In this document: one piece after another, positions 38,468-46,931 of the stretch
Position numbering within the stretch: position 1 is the first letter of the stretch
Layout: each line of letters starts with the position of its first letter
Origin: Companilactobacillus sp. RD055328
GTDB taxonomy: Bacteria; Bacillota; Bacilli; Lactobacillales; Lactobacillaceae
Assembly: GCF_022835675.1 (NCBI RefSeq)
Contig: NZ_BQUT01000005.1
Coordinates: 124,001-188,000, forward strand
Direction: 5' to 3'
DNA length: 64,000 nt
The notes under the pieces: model-generated
Told to the model about the DNA's origin: nothing
Seen by the model: the letters and a program-made list of their open reading frames with translations, nothing else
The model's database searches: none
Made by a program: the position numbers and the translations under genes

Positions 38468-40093
38468 GTGATTACAGTTAGTGACATGAGTCTATCAATG
38501 GGTGGAAGAAAACTTTATGATGAAGTTAATTTAAAATTCACCGAAGGTAATTGTTATGGAGTTATTGGTGCCAATGGTGCAGGAAAGTCAACTTTTCTTA
38601 AATTACTAGAAGGTGAAATTCAACCAAGTTCGGGTAATATTTCGATTGGTAAAGATGAAAGAATGTCTAGTCTTAACCAAGACCACTATGCTTTTGAAGA
38701 GTTTAGTGTGTTGGATACAGTTATACAAGGACATAAAGAATTATATGACGTCATGAAAGAAAAAGACGAAATATATGCTAAACCTGATTTTAATGATGAA
38801 GATGGTGTTAAAGCAGCCGAACTAGAAGGAAGATTTGCTGAACTTGATGGATGGAATGCTGAATCAGAAGCAGCACAATTACTTCAAGAATTAGGAATTA
38901 CCGAAGACCTACATCATGTCAAAATGAGTGAATTGATGGAAGGACAAAAAATTAAGGTTTTACTTGGACAAGCTTTGTTTGGTAAACCGGATATTTTACT
39001 ACTAGATGAGCCCACTAATGGTTTGGATATGGCTTCAGAAACTTGGTTAGAAAACTTCTTAGCTGATTTTCCAAATATTGTCATCGTTGTTTCTCATGAC
39101 CGTCATTTCTTGAATCAAGTATGTACACAAATGTGTGATGTTGATTTTGGTAAAATTAAACTTTTTGTTGGTAACTATGATTTTTGGCTAGAATCAAGTC
39201 AATTGGCCGCAAAATTACAAGCTAACCAAAACGCAAAAAAAGAAGAACAAATCAAAGAATTACAAGAATTCGTTGCCCGTTTCTCAGCTAATGCATCTAA
39301 GTCTAAGCAAGCCACATCACGAAAGAAACAACTTGAAAAAATTACATTAGATGATATTCAACCTTCTTCAAGAAAATATCCATTTATTAATTTTGATTTT
39401 AATCGTGAATTAGGTAATGACTTGGTTCGTGTTGAAAATGTTTCTAAAACAATTGATGGTGTTAAAGTATTAGATAACATCAGTTTTACAGTTAAACCTG
39501 ATGAAAAAGCAGCTATTGTATCTAGAAACGACTTATCAGCAGCTACAATTATGCAGATTCTGTCAGGTGACTTAGAACCAGATTCTGGAACCGTAACTTG
39601 GGGTGTAACAAGTACACAATCATCATTACCACGTGATACAAATTCTGCTTTTAATAATGATAAACTAACTATTATTGATTGGTTACGTCAATTTGCTAGC
39701 AAAGAAGAAGATGATAATACTTTCTTACGTGGATTCTTAGGGAAAATGCTATTCTCTGGCGATGAAGTAGAAAAAGAAATAGGAGTACTATCTGGAGGAG
39801 AAAAAGTTCGTTGTATTCTTTCTAAGATGATGCTTCAAAAATCAAATACTTTGATTATGGATGATCCTACTAATCATTTGGATTTGGAATCAATTACATC
39901 ATTGAATGATGGTTTGATTAACTTCAAAGGTGCTTTAATTTTCACATCTCATGACCACCAATTCATTCAAACAATTGCTGATCATATTATTGAAGTTTCA
40001 GCTAATGGAGTTGTTGAAAGAGCAGAAACTAACTTTGATGAATTCTTAAATCATCCTGAATTACAAAAACAAGTAGAAAGTTTATATAAATAA
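38468..40093 (+). CDS. ABC-F family ATPase (YkpA/YbiT-like) with a degenerate second ATP site
   Basis: Soluble twin-ATPase of the ABC-F family that acts on ribosomes, not a transporter. NBD1 is intact at Walker A (GANGAGKST, about 37-45) and Walker B (LLLDEPTNGLD), but its signature is weak (ELMEGQK near 157). NBD2 has a good signature (VLSGGEKVR near 440), but Walker A has become VSRNDLSAAT (about 354-363; the Lys is Ala) and the catalytic Glu is Asp (MDDPTNHLD). Between them is the charged linker. GTG start with CGAGGAT upstream. 541 aa. The overall pattern resembles Bacillus YkpA; an antibiotic-resistance role is not indicated. Confidence 0.9.
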   Translation: MITVSDMSLSMGGRKLYDEVNLKFTEGNCYGVIGANGAGKSTFLKLLEGEIQPSSGNISIGKDERMSSLNQDHYAFEEFSVLDTVIQGHKELYDVMKEKDEIYAKPDFNDEDGVKAAELEGRFAELDGWNAESEAAQLLQELGITEDLHHVKMSELMEGQKIKVLLGQALFGKPDILLLDEPTNGLDMASETWLENFLADFPNIVIVVSHDRHFLNQVCTQMCDVDFGKIKLFVGNYDFWLESSQLAAKLQANQNAKKEEQIKELQEFVARFSANASKSKQATSRKKQLEKITLDDIQPSSRKYPFINFDFNRELGNDLVRVENVSKTIDGVKVLDNISFTVKPDEKAAIVSRNDLSAATIMQILSGDLEPDSGTVTWGVTSTQSSLPRDTNSAFNNDKLTIIDWLRQFASKEEDDNTFLRGFLGKMLFSGDEVEKEIGVLSGGEKVRCILSKMMLQKSNTLIMDDPTNHLDLESITSLNDGLINFKGALIFTSHDHQFIQTIADHIIEVSANGVVERAETNFDEFLNHPELQKQVESLYK

Positions 40094-40120
40094 ACGCCTA
40101 TAAATAGGCGTTTTTATTTT
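40092..40120 (+). terminator. Terminator after the ABC-F gene
   Basis: AAACGCCTA-TAAA-TAGGCGTTT followed by TTATTTT. Confidence 0.9.
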
Positions 40121-40147
40121 TCTATAAAATATTTCATACATACTACC

Positions 40148-40176
40148 TTGACACACACAGTAGTGTGTTATAAATT
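40148..40176 (+). promoter_or_regulatory. padR operon promoter
   Basis: TTGACA (40148-40153), 17-bp spacer, TAAATT (40171-40176); TATAAA at 40169 is an alternative -10. The spacer is filled by an inverted repeat. Confidence 0.8.
40153..40168. promoter_or_regulatory. Inverted repeat in the padR promoter, likely autoregulatory operator
   Basis: ACACAC-AGTA-GTGTGT sits exactly between -35 and -10. A second, looser pair ACTAC (40142-40146) / GTAGT (40160-40164) overlaps it. PadR proteins usually repress their own promoter. Confidence 0.6.
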
Positions 40177-40203
40177 ATAAAAGTGATTTATGGGAGGTAC
40201 TAA

Positions 40204-40542
40204 ATGTCGAAGTCAATTTCAAAAGATATCATCAGAGGCAATACTGAGATGATTATCTTAAGTATTTTGAATCAAGGTGATAGTTATGGGTATCAAGTAT
40301 CTAAGACAGTACATAGCTTAAGTGATGGTCAATATGATCTTAACGAAGCAACATTATATACAGTTTTTCGAAGATTAGAAAAAAATCAAGCAATTGAGAG
40401 TTATTGGGGCGATGAAACAAAAGGATCACGTCGTAAATATTACAAAATAACTGATGAAGGTCGTCAGCAATTAGATGCTAACTTGATTGAATGGGAATAT
40501 TCAAAAAAGATAATTGATATGATTATTAAGGGGAGAATTTAG
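40204..40542 (+). CDS. PadR family transcriptional regulator
   Basis: Winged-helix repressor of 112 aa: EMIILSILNQGDSYGYQVSK, then NEATLYTVFRRLEKNQAIES (recognition helix) and KGSRRKYYKITDEGRQQLD (wing), then a short C-terminal dimer helix. RBS GGGAGG. One base separates it from the next gene, so it is in an operon with a DUF4097 protein and a mini membrane protein. Similar PadR-DUF1700/DUF4097 pairs occur in other Firmicutes near envelope-stress genes; the inducing signal is unknown. Confidence 0.92.
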   Translation: MSKSISKDIIRGNTEMIILSILNQGDSYGYQVSKTVHSLSDGQYDLNEATLYTVFRRLEKNQAIESYWGDETKGSRRKYYKITDEGRQQLDANLIEWEYSKKIIDMIIKGRI

Positions 40543-40543
40543 A

Positions 40544-41836
40544 ATGAACGTTTTAGAGACCAAAATTAGAACGAAGATAGATAAAGTGTTTATTAAATAT
40601 GCACCATCTGAAGAATTGACCGAACTTAAAGAGGAATTAATCGCCGATCTTAGTGAGATTGCTCAAGATAATATTAATAATAATCAAGCTGAAGATGAAG
40701 CTGTAGAGTCAGCTTTTGTTCATCTAGGTGATATTGATGAATTGATGGCTGAATTTGATGAGGCTAGAAAAGAAGAGACTCAAGAAGAAAGTAAGTCGGC
40801 TGATAATATCGTCAAAATTGGCAAGTTTGTAATTGATGATAGTAAGATTTCGTATGATAACAAGGTTATTATCGATGAGAATCGTGTAGACTTTGGGAGT
40901 TTCTTGAAAGTTGAAGATGGATCTGTAGATATGGGAAATGGATTCTTCAGAGTTAATGATGACGGAGTTTCTTTAGGAAAAGAAAAAATCGGTAATATTT
41001 TCAGTCGATTAAAATTGGTAAATAATGTTCAATATGATTTATCACAAATTAACGAAGTTACTATTAATTACAAAAATGATCACATCGAGTTGAAACAATC
41101 TCCAAACAATCAACTTATTGTTAAAGAGTATATGAGTAGAAATAATGATCGTTACAATCTAACTTCGAACAGTACAGGTGATGGTCAGTTGTACATTAAA
41201 CAAGGAGACCGTCCGATTATGTGGCATATTCACAGCAGAATAGAGATTTTTGTTCCTCAAAAATATGCTGGTAAAATTAATGTTCTTAATCGTAATGGTA
41301 GTATGTTTATCACTGATCTCAATAATGAATTGAAATTATCAGTAACAGCATCTAATGGGGCTATTTCTGTTGAGAATGCAGTACTTACCAAATTGAATTT
41401 ATTCTGTGCTAATGGTGCTATCAAAGTAAATAATTTAACCGTTAGTGAAGCTAATTTGATTTCTAATAATGGTTCAATTACTGGATCAAACTTAACTGGT
41501 GAATATACGATTAAAACCAGAAATGGAGCAATTAAGACGTCAATGATTAATGGTTCAGGAAGTTTTAGTAGTAATAATGGATCGGTTAAAGTTGATTTTA
41601 ACAAAGTTACTGGAGATATTAATACTTATACGAAAAATGGTTCAATACGATTGATGATTCCAGAAGACTCAAGTGTCGAATTTAGTTTACAAAGCAAAAT
41701 GGGCATTGTTAAAAATAAATTGAGTGGAGCAAAGATGAAAGTCGAAGCACAAGGATTTATTGAAGGAATATGCATTGATAATCCTCAATATAAATTGGTT
41801 GGTAAAAGTGATCACGGAACTGTTAGACTAGGATAA
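40544..41836 (+). CDS. DUF4097 beta-solenoid protein with N-terminal DUF1700-like helical domain
   Basis: 430 aa, no signal peptide or membrane segment visible. Residues 1-90 are helical and acidic (LKEELIADLSEIAQDNI, AFVHLGDIDELMAEFDEA), like the permease-prefix/DUF1700 domain. After a spacer, about 165-430 form repeated strands with a recurring NG[SA][IVM] turn every 17-20 residues (LNRNGSMFI, ASNGAISV, CANGAIKV, SNNGSITG, TRNGAIKT, SNNGSVKV, TKNGSIRL), typical of DUF4097 solenoids. Product may sense or bind at the membrane together with the 41-residue protein downstream. Biochemical function unknown. Confidence 0.85.
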   Translation: MNVLETKIRTKIDKVFIKYAPSEELTELKEELIADLSEIAQDNINNNQAEDEAVESAFVHLGDIDELMAEFDEARKEETQEESKSADNIVKIGKFVIDDSKISYDNKVIIDENRVDFGSFLKVEDGSVDMGNGFFRVNDDGVSLGKEKIGNIFSRLKLVNNVQYDLSQINEVTINYKNDHIELKQSPNNQLIVKEYMSRNNDRYNLTSNSTGDGQLYIKQGDRPIMWHIHSRIEIFVPQKYAGKINVLNRNGSMFITDLNNELKLSVTASNGAISVENAVLTKLNLFCANGAIKVNNLTVSEANLISNNGSITGSNLTGEYTIKTRNGAIKTSMINGSGSFSSNNGSVKVDFNKVTGDINTYTKNGSIRLMIPEDSSVEFSLQSKMGIVKNKLSGAKMKVEAQGFIEGICIDNPQYKLVGKSDHGTVRLG

Positions 41837-41854
41837 AATAAGGGAGATTAATTT

Positions 41855-41980
41855 ATGAAAGAATTATTAGACTTTTTATGGAATACAACTTGGTGGCAAT
41901 TTTCATTGTCAGCGATTGTGATAATTGCTTTAGTATCAAGTCTTATCGGCAGTGGATTTAAACATTATCGTAAGCATTAG
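41855..41980 (+). CDS. 41-residue single-pass membrane protein in the padR operon
   Basis: Small frame with a good RBS (AAGGGAG, eight bases before ATG). MKELLDFLWNTTWWQFSLSA is followed by the hydrophobic IVIIALVSSLIGSG and a basic end FKHYRKH. So it has an amphipathic, Trp-rich start, one membrane helix (about 16-35) and a positively charged tail that suggests the C-terminus is inside. Located 18 bases after the DUF4097 gene and before a strong terminator, so it belongs to that operon and could anchor the soluble DUF4097 protein. No family recognised. Confidence 0.8.
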   Translation: MKELLDFLWNTTWWQFSLSAIVIIALVSSLIGSGFKHYRKH

Positions 41981-41984
41981 GAAT

Positions 41985-42018
41985 AAAAAGAAGCCTTCAT
42001 ACTAGAAGGCTTCTTTTT
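41985..42018. terminator. Bidirectional terminator between the padR operon and galE
   Basis: AAAAAGAAGCCTTC-ATACTA-GAAGGCTTCTTTTT, nearly symmetric; galE (minus strand) ends in its right T-run. Confidence 0.93.
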
Positions 42019-43009
42019 ATTTATCGCTATATCCTTGAGGATTTTTAGTTTCCCAAGTCCAAGCATCTTTTATTATTTTTTTAACATCATCATATTGGGG
42101 GTTCCAATTAAGAATTGTGCGGGCTTTTGTACTATCAGCTATTAAAGTACTTGGATCGCCAGGACGTCTGTCACCAATTTTTGTTGGGATATCTTTTCCT
42201 GTAACTTCACGGGCAGCTTGAACAATTTGTAAGTTTGAGAAGCCTGTTGAAGAGCCAAGATTAAATGCATTACTTTCATTACCTGATAATAAGTACTCAA
42301 GAGCTAGTCGATGAGCTTCTGCTAGGTCCAATACATGAACGTAATCACGTACATTAGTTCCATCTGGAGTATCGTAATCATCGCCGAAAATAGTTAGTTC
42401 ATCACGTGTACCATGAGCCACTTGAAGAACGATTGGTGTAAGGTGTGTTTCAGGTTGGTGATCTTCACCAATACTTCCATCTTCTTTTGCACCACCAACA
42501 TTAAAATATCTAAGTGCAACAAATTTCATTCCATAAGCAATATCAGACCAGTGCATCATTTTTTCCATTGCTAGTTTTGTTTCACCATAAGGATTTGTTG
42601 GTACTTGAGGATCGGTTTCTTTAATTGGAACTTGTTTTGGTTCGCCATAGGTAGCTGCTGTAGAAGAAAATACGATGAACTTAACACCAAATTCGTTCAT
42701 GATTTCTAAAAGAACATTCATACCATATGTATTGTTATCATAATACTTCAGAGGTTCTTTCATAGATTCAGGAACAATTGAAAAAGCGGCACAATGAATA
42801 ACACCGTCGATAGTTTCATCTTTAAAAACTTTTCTCATGAAAGACTTATCACGAAGATCGCCTTCATAGAATTTGGCTTTTTTATTTAATGATTCTTTGT
42901 GTCCAGTCGATAAGTTATCGATTACAACTACATCATAATTTTTTTCGCATAACCAATCTACTGTATGTGATCCGATATATCCGGCACCACCAACTACTAA
43001 TACTGACAT
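42017..43009 (-). CDS. galE: UDP-glucose 4-epimerase
   Basis: Interconverts UDP-glucose and UDP-galactose for the Leloir pathway and for galactose in surface polymers. NAD-binding [16 protein letters not shown] at the N-terminus, [11 protein letters not shown], catalytic YGETK (Y-x3-K, near residue 146), RYFNVGGA, and the C-terminal [13 protein letters not shown]. 330 aa. RBS TGGAGGAT on the minus strand. It stands alone, not with galK/galT, which fits a role in polysaccharide precursor supply as much as in galactose use. Confidence 0.96.
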   Translation of the reverse strand: MSVLVVGGAGYIGSHTVDWLCEKNYDVVVIDNLSTGHKESLNKKAKFYEGDLRDKSFMRKVFKDETIDGVIHCAAFSIVPESMKEPLKYYDNNTYGMNVLLEIMNEFGVKFIVFSSTAATYGEPKQVPIKETDPQVPTNPYGETKLAMEKMMHWSDIAYGMKFVALRYFNVGGAKEDGSIGEDHQPETHLTPIVLQVAHGTRDELTIFGDDYDTPDGTNVRDYVHVLDLAEAHRLALEYLLSGNESNAFNLGSSTGFSNLQIVQAAREVTGKDIPTKIGDRRPGDPSTLIADSTKARTILNWNPQYDDVKKIIKDAWTWETKNPQGYSDK

Positions 43010-43083
43010 TTAATATCCTCCATAAATCTTATGTAATAAGAATATAACTAATATTTATGACAAACAACGAAAATCTAATAATT

Positions 43084-43113
43084 TTGCTTTTTTGTTATTA
43101 TTTATGGTAAATT
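43084..43113 (+). promoter_or_regulatory. Probable sortase promoter
   Basis: TTGCTT (43084-43089), 18-bp spacer, TAAATT (43108-43113) with an upstream TGG. The leader is about 30 nt to the ATG at 43149. Confidence 0.5.
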
Positions 43114-43148
43114 TGTTCGTAGTTAAGAAAGCATATTGGGGAATAATT

Positions 43149-43946
43149 ATGAAAAAGTTTTTTAAGCGTTTTTTAGTTTCAATACTTATGATAATAGGAC
43201 TTGTTTTAATATTTAATCAACAAATTATGGAATTTATTGTTGGTCAGCTTAGTGAGAATCAGATTGAACAGGTTACAAAGTCAAATATTAAAGAAGGAAA
43301 GGCTTCGAAGGGTGATTTTGATTTTGAAGACGTTAAACCTTTCAGTCCAACTGAAGTAGGAAAAGGAATGACTAATAATTATGGTTTTCCTGTTTTAGGA
43401 CAGCTAGAAGTTCCAAGTGTTGGCGTGAAACTACCAATTGGGAAAGGTGTTAGTACCAGTGTTTTAAATAAAGGGGCCGGAACAATGAAGCCCGATCAAC
43501 AAATGGGGGAAGGTAACTATTCTTTAGCGGGGCATCACGTACGTGGGAGATATATTTTATTTTCACCATTAGTTGATGTTAAAATAGGCGCAAGCATATA
43601 TTTGACTGATTTAGACCATGTTTATAAATATAAGATTTACTCTAAAGAAGTTATTCAACCTAGTGATGTTAAAACAATTGATGATGTAGAAGGTAAAAAA
43701 ATTGTTACTCTTATTACGTGTGCCGATTTGGGTACTAAGCGTTGGGCAATAAAAGGTGAACTTGTAGATACTAAATATGCTACTAAAAAGAATTTAAATG
43801 AATTAAAAAATAAGAAAGTTACAACTAATACCCGTACAAAAGAAAAAACAAATTCTAATTATTTATTTATTATGGGTGTCATTGTTCTGGTAGTAATCAC
43901 AATTTTATTACTTAGATCATTAGTGAAGAAATCAAAAAAGAAGTAG
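43149..43946 (+). CDS. srtA: Sortase, class A-like, with membrane segments at both ends
   Basis: Membrane transpeptidase that anchors LPxTG proteins to the wall. N-terminal anchor (about 8-26), then the sortase barrel with catalytic His129 (SLAGHHVRG), Cys191 (LITCAD) and Arg198 (TKRWAI). A Lys-rich stalk (about 217-236) leads to a second hydrophobic helix (about 238-257, LFIMGVIVLVVITILLL) and KKSKKK end; most lactobacillar SrtA proteins have only the first. I begin at ATG 43149 with GGGG upstream; earlier starts add a second hydrophobic head. 265 aa. Probably the housekeeping sortase. Confidence 0.88.
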   Translation: MKKFFKRFLVSILMIIGLVLIFNQQIMEFIVGQLSENQIEQVTKSNIKEGKASKGDFDFEDVKPFSPTEVGKGMTNNYGFPVLGQLEVPSVGVKLPIGKGVSTSVLNKGAGTMKPDQQMGEGNYSLAGHHVRGRYILFSPLVDVKIGASIYLTDLDHVYKYKIYSKEVIQPSDVKTIDDVEGKKIVTLITCADLGTKRWAIKGELVDTKYATKKNLNELKNKKVTTNTRTKEKTNSNYLFIMGVIVLVVITILLLRSLVKKSKKK

Positions 43947-43966
43947 TCTGACTGCTTCTTTTTTTT
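43936..43966 (+). terminator. Terminator after the sortase gene
   Basis: AAGAAGTAG-TCTGA-CTGCTTCTT (one G-U) followed by T's; its left arm includes the last sortase codons. Confidence 0.85.
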
Positions 43967-43980
43967 ATGCTCAGAATCTG

Positions 43981-43991
43981 TATAATATAAT
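43981..43991 (+). promoter_or_regulatory. Overlapping -10 elements directly before recJ
   Basis: Two overlapping TATAAT copies (43981-43986 and 43986-43991). Initiation from the first would fall at or within a base or two of the recJ ATG (43993). No clear -35. Confidence 0.5.
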
Positions 43992-43992
43992 T

Positions 43993-46266
43993 ATGAATAA
44001 AAAATGGGAACAACGAAAAAAAATAGATAATGAGCAAGTTGAAAATATTTCTAATAAATTAGGGCTACCAATTATTTCAACTCAATTATTGGTTGCTCGC
44101 GGATTAAATACTGAAGATGAAATTAATGAATTTCTTGATACTTCCCTAGATAAATTAGATGATCCATTTAAGCTAAACGATATGCAAAAGGCAATTGATA
44201 GAATTGAATTGGCTTTGGATAATAATGAAAAAATGATTATCTATGGTGATTATGATTCTGATGGTTTAACAAGTACTTCCATAATGAAAGAAGCGATTGA
44301 AATCATTGGTGGAGAAGTTGATACGTATATTCCAGACCGATTTAGTGACGGATATGGGCCAAATATTGAGGCTTATCAAAAGATAATTGACCAAGGTTAT
44401 AATCTGATCATCACTGTAGACAATGGTGTGAGTGGCTTTGAAGCAATAGAATATGCAAATCAACATGACGTTGATGTTATAGTGACAGACCATCATTCAT
44501 TACCAGAACAATTACCAAATGCTATAGCAATAGTTCATCCACAAATAACTAATCATGAATATTCTTTCAAGTATTTATCAGGAGCTGGAGTAGCTTTTAA
44601 AGTTGCCAGTGCCTTATTACAGGAGATTCCTGTAGATTTGCTAGATTTAGCTGCAATCGGCACTATTTCGGATGTTGTTGAATTGTCTGGTGAGAATCGA
44701 GTAATTGTTGCTAATGGATTGAAGCAAATTCAAACAGGTAGCCGTACAGGATTAAAAACACTTTTTAAAACGGCAAAATTAGATATTACAAAAACTGATG
44801 AAGATACCATAGGTTTTCAAGTTGCTCCACGATTGAATGCTTTAGGACGAGTAAAAAATGCCAATATAGGTGTTGAATTATTAACCGCTCAAGATGAGAT
44901 GGTTGCTAAAGAAATTGCTAAGGATGTAGAAGAAACTAATTTATTAAGACGTCAATATTCTGATGAAGTATATAATGATGCAAAAAATCAACTATCTCAA
45001 AAAAATGATGATTTCCAAATCCTTTATGGTGATGAATGGAATGAAGGTGTATTGGGAATTGTTGCTGGGAGAATAGCTGATGAGACGAATCGACCAACAG
45101 TTGTCTTATCACGAATTGATGAAGTGTATAAAGGCTCAGGAAGAGCGCCATCAGGATTTAATTTGTTTGAAGCAATGAATAATCATCGAGATTTATTTGA
45201 CAGTTTTGGTGGCCATGCACAGGCTTGTGGTGTATCTGTTAAATCCTCATGTATAGAAGAATTCGTATCGGCAATGCAAGTTGAAATACAGAAACAAGAC
45301 TTTGACAGCACAAAAGATCAAATCTGTCATTATGATTTGAGTATAGATGTTAAAGATATTAATTTTAAATTGCTTGATGATATCAATATCTTAGCTCCAT
45401 TTGGAGAAGGCAATCCTAAGCCGATTTTTAAATCTAATAATGTAGAAATCACTGATGCGCAAAGTATTGGAAGTGATAAAACGCATTTAAAAGGGAAGAT
45501 TCAGCAAAAGAAATCTAATGTTGATTTTATTGCTTTTGGTTTTTCGCAAGCTTTTTCAACAATGTCAGATATTCCTTTATATGATACTTATTATCAAATA
45601 GGAGTAAATGAATGGAGAGGGAAGAAAACTCTTCAATTAATGATAAATGATATTCAATCGGATTTATTGAGCTCCAAGTTTATTGACTGGAGAAATCGTG
45701 AGTTTGATATTAATCAATTAGAATCTGATGTCACACTAGTCTTTTTTAATAAAAGATATTACGATTTATTTGTTCGAAAAAATAATAATCAAGCGTATTT
45801 ATGGAATAGTCCGGAGATCAAAAACATTAAAAAAATGTTGATTTTTGATCGACCTCACGATATTGAGAAATTCAAAAAATTAGTTGAAATTCAAAATGCA
45901 GACGTTATATATATCCAATTTTATTCTCAATTACGTTATAGTTACGAATTGGTTCCAGATAAAAAAGAAATGCATGATGCATTAAAATATTTTTTAACAC
46001 ATAAAAGTATTTTAGAAGAAGATTATCAAATGATTTCAGAATATCTTCATATCAATATTAATAATTTAAAATTTTATATTAATGTGTTTTTTGAGCTAGG
46101 ATTTGTTAAAATTGAAAATGGAGTTGTTACTCCACTAGGTATAGATAAGAGTAAAGAAGTAGAGAATTCTGTTTTCTATCAAAAACGTTTAAAAAGAAAT
46201 GAAGTCGGTTCATTGTTAGTTAATGCAACTTATCAAGATTTACTAGCATGGATTGAAAAACAATAA
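43993..46266 (+). CDS. recJ: Single-stranded-DNA-specific exonuclease RecJ
   Basis: 5'-3' ssDNA exonuclease of recombination and mismatch repair. DHH domain with [17 protein letters not shown] near residue 80, VDNGVSG, and VTDHHSLP near 165; then the DHHA1/OB regions with [15 protein letters not shown] and FGGHAQACG, and the longer Firmicutes C-terminal domain. 757 aa. The N-terminus [20 protein letters not shown] fits homologues, yet no Shine-Dalgarno sequence lies in the 26 bases since the sortase terminator. Followed by apt, a common pairing. Confidence 0.95.
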   Translation: MNKKWEQRKKIDNEQVENISNKLGLPIISTQLLVARGLNTEDEINEFLDTSLDKLDDPFKLNDMQKAIDRIELALDNNEKMIIYGDYDSDGLTSTSIMKEAIEIIGGEVDTYIPDRFSDGYGPNIEAYQKIIDQGYNLIITVDNGVSGFEAIEYANQHDVDVIVTDHHSLPEQLPNAIAIVHPQITNHEYSFKYLSGAGVAFKVASALLQEIPVDLLDLAAIGTISDVVELSGENRVIVANGLKQIQTGSRTGLKTLFKTAKLDITKTDEDTIGFQVAPRLNALGRVKNANIGVELLTAQDEMVAKEIAKDVEETNLLRRQYSDEVYNDAKNQLSQKNDDFQILYGDEWNEGVLGIVAGRIADETNRPTVVLSRIDEVYKGSGRAPSGFNLFEAMNNHRDLFDSFGGHAQACGVSVKSSCIEEFVSAMQVEIQKQDFDSTKDQICHYDLSIDVKDINFKLLDDINILAPFGEGNPKPIFKSNNVEITDAQSIGSDKTHLKGKIQQKKSNVDFIAFGFSQAFSTMSDIPLYDTYYQIGVNEWRGKKTLQLMINDIQSDLLSSKFIDWRNREFDINQLESDVTLVFFNKRYYDLFVRKNNNQAYLWNSPEIKNIKKMLIFDRPHDIEKFKKLVEIQNADVIYIQFYSQLRYSYELVPDKKEMHDALKYFLTHKSILEEDYQMISEYLHININNLKFYINVFFELGFVKIENGVVTPLGIDKSKEVENSVFYQKRLKRNEVGSLLVNATYQDLLAWIEKQ

Positions 46267-46286
46267 TTGGAGCTAACTTAAATATA

Positions 46287-46799
46287 ATGGATTATAAGAA
46301 GTATATTGCTAATGTTCCAGATTTTCCTGAACCAGGTGTACTATTTCGTGATATTTCACCACTAATGTTGGACGGGGAGGCATATCACTCAGCAACTGAT
46401 GATATAGCTGAATATGCTAAATCACGAGGTGCTGAGTTGATTTGTGGACCAGAAGCTCGAGGTTTCATCGTTGGCTGTCCCGTAGCCAATAAAATGGGAG
46501 TAGGATTTGCTCCGGCTCGTAAAAAGGGGAAGCTTCCAAGAGAAACTGTTTCAGTTACATATGACTTAGAATATGGACAAGGCTCACTATATATGCAAAA
46601 AGATGCCGTGAAACCTGGACAAAAAGTTTTAGTGGTAGATGATTTAATGGCAACTGGTGGAACATTAAAAGCCACAATTGATCTAGTAGAAAAACTAGGT
46701 GGACAAGTTGTTGGAACAGCGTTTATCGTTGAATTATTGGATCTAAATGGTCGTGATAAGATTAAGGATTATGATATGTTTACATTGACTCAATATTAG
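46287..46799 (+). CDS. apt: Adenine phosphoribosyltransferase
   Basis: Purine salvage, adenine plus PRPP to [30 protein letters not shown] start, [28 protein letters not shown], and the PRPP loop [13 protein letters not shown] near residue 115. 170 aa. The GGAG is rather far (14 bases) from the ATG. In operon with recJ; complements the de novo pathway at the start of the window. Confidence 0.96.
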   Translation: MDYKKYIANVPDFPEPGVLFRDISPLMLDGEAYHSATDDIAEYAKSRGAELICGPEARGFIVGCPVANKMGVGFAPARKKGKLPRETVSVTYDLEYGQGSLYMQKDAVKPGQKVLVVDDLMATGGTLKATIDLVEKLGGQVVGTAFIVELLDLNGRDKIKDYDMFTLTQY

Positions 46800-46818
46800 T
46801 TTATTGAGTTTTTATATG

Positions 46819-46905
46819 GAGAGTTGGCAGAGTGGTAATGCAACGGACTCGAAATCCGTCGAACCGGCTTATACCGGCGCGCAGGTTCAAATCCTGTACT
46901 CTCCT
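46819..46905 (+). tRNA. tRNA-Ser (anticodon CGA)
   Basis: Acceptor stem GGAGAGT / ACTCTCC (46819-46825 with 46899-46905), D arm GCAG...TGC, anticodon stem ACGGA/TCCGT with loop CTCGAAA giving CGA (reads UCG), a long variable arm (ACCGG...CCGG type) as required for serine, and T arm with GGTTCAAATCC. The next bases are T (position 73) and then TAG, so CCA is not encoded and must be added. No terminator before the next gene. Confidence 0.95.
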
Positions 46906-46931
46906 TAGAAACTTATGTGAAAGGAAAATCA

